From Luteitalea sp. (lineage in GTDB: Bacteria > Acidobacteriota > Vicinamibacteria > Vicinamibacterales > Vicinamibacteraceae), in contig WHTT01000039.1 in assembly GCA_009377605.1 (NCBI GenBank), positions 1 through 59,271 on the forward strand: a stretch of 59,271 bases of DNA, read 5' to 3'. The notes beneath the pieces were generated by a model, which made no database searches, had not been told where the DNA came from, and was given only the letters and a program-made list of their open reading frames with translations. The position numbers and the translations under genes are program-made. Each line of letters opens with the position of its first letter. The stretch's first letter is position 1. This document shows, piece after piece, positions 59,193-59,271 of the stretch.

Positions 59193-59271
59193 CTCACGCT
59201 AGGGCCGTGCGCTGCTGTTTGTTCCCGTTGGCCATCGCGCTGACCGTGGTGTCCGGCATCGCCGACGAGCC
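59189..59271 (+). CDS. start of a secreted protein, truncated by the window edge
   Basis: A frame opens at an ATG overlapping the UPF0261 stop (ATGA) and reads MTHARAVRCCLFPLAIALTV then VSGIADEP to the end of the window. The hydrophobic stretch with a basic start looks like a signal peptide. The product cannot be identified from 27 residues. The coupling suggests that it is part of the same plus-strand operon. Confidence 0.65.
   Translation, partial: MTHARAVRCCLFPLAIALTVVSGIADE

Overview
The window is GC-rich, densely coded DNA that looks like a member of the Acidobacteriota, probably the Vicinamibacteria lineage. This is an inference from gene content: an ADOP-type duplicated MacB/FtsX permease, a TonB receptor with an N-terminal carboxypeptidase-regulatory-like domain, a PEGA-domain glycine/tyrosine-rich exported protein, a TamB/BamA pair, a class II ribonucleotide reductase and Tat-exported sugar-isomerase-like proteins. 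No tRNA, rRNA, transposase, phage or CRISPR array was seen.

Layout. 1-4.4 kb: the decayed 5' part of a TonB-dependent siderophore receptor behind a Fur-like box, a DUF5674 two-gene cassette with one frameshift, a GH140-like glycosidase with tandem operators, and a VOC protein. 4.6-7.2 kb: a soluble histidine kinase and NtrC-type regulator. 7.8-15.2 kb: an ABC-F ATPase, an ECF sigma / zinc anti-sigma / secreted protein trio, a lipoprotein and an amino-acid permease. 15.4-19.8 kb: a PEGA protein, HslVU and an FN3 lipoprotein. 19.9-29.4 kb: FAH hydrolase, FSA-type transaldolase and the carboxyltransferase of a biotin-dependent acyl-CoA carboxylase, then an opposite-strand island (orphan Xre antitoxin, a 34-aa membrane peptide, a complete RES-Xre toxin-antitoxin pair, an ADOP permease), then the biotin carboxylase and biotin carrier. 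29.4-40.4 kb: TamB, a BamA-like protein, a SurA-N-like protein, an O-antigen-ligase-family protein, then a convergent GT-C glycosyltransferase and CPBP protease. 41.3-45.5 kb: a second NtrC regulator / membrane kinase pair and a lipoprotein. 46-48.8 kb: NrdJ with a clear promoter and a strong terminator.

49-59.3 kb is the most novel part. A long minus-strand operon encodes an exported (Tat) TIM-barrel isomerase-like protein, an exported TIM-barrel/ThuA fusion, an SDR dehydrogenase with an apparent CTG start, a transaldolase-family lyase, a lipoyl E2 and a fused E1 alpha-beta 2-oxoacid dehydrogenase. A UPF0261 (Tm-1-like) gene diverges from it and a small muconolactone-isomerase-like gene converges on it. 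A near-identical 15-bp inverted repeat lies in front of both plus-strand flanking genes, which suggests one regulon. I read this as an undescribed carbohydrate or polyol-acid catabolic pathway with unknown substrate.

Two repeat systems run through the window. One consists of short REP-like hairpins with a GTAG/GGAG foot; two lie inside coding sequence, in interdomain linkers, and one supplies a gene's stop codon. The other consists of intergenic tracts, each built from its own short word in inverted halves; several of these abut or extend the ends of genes.
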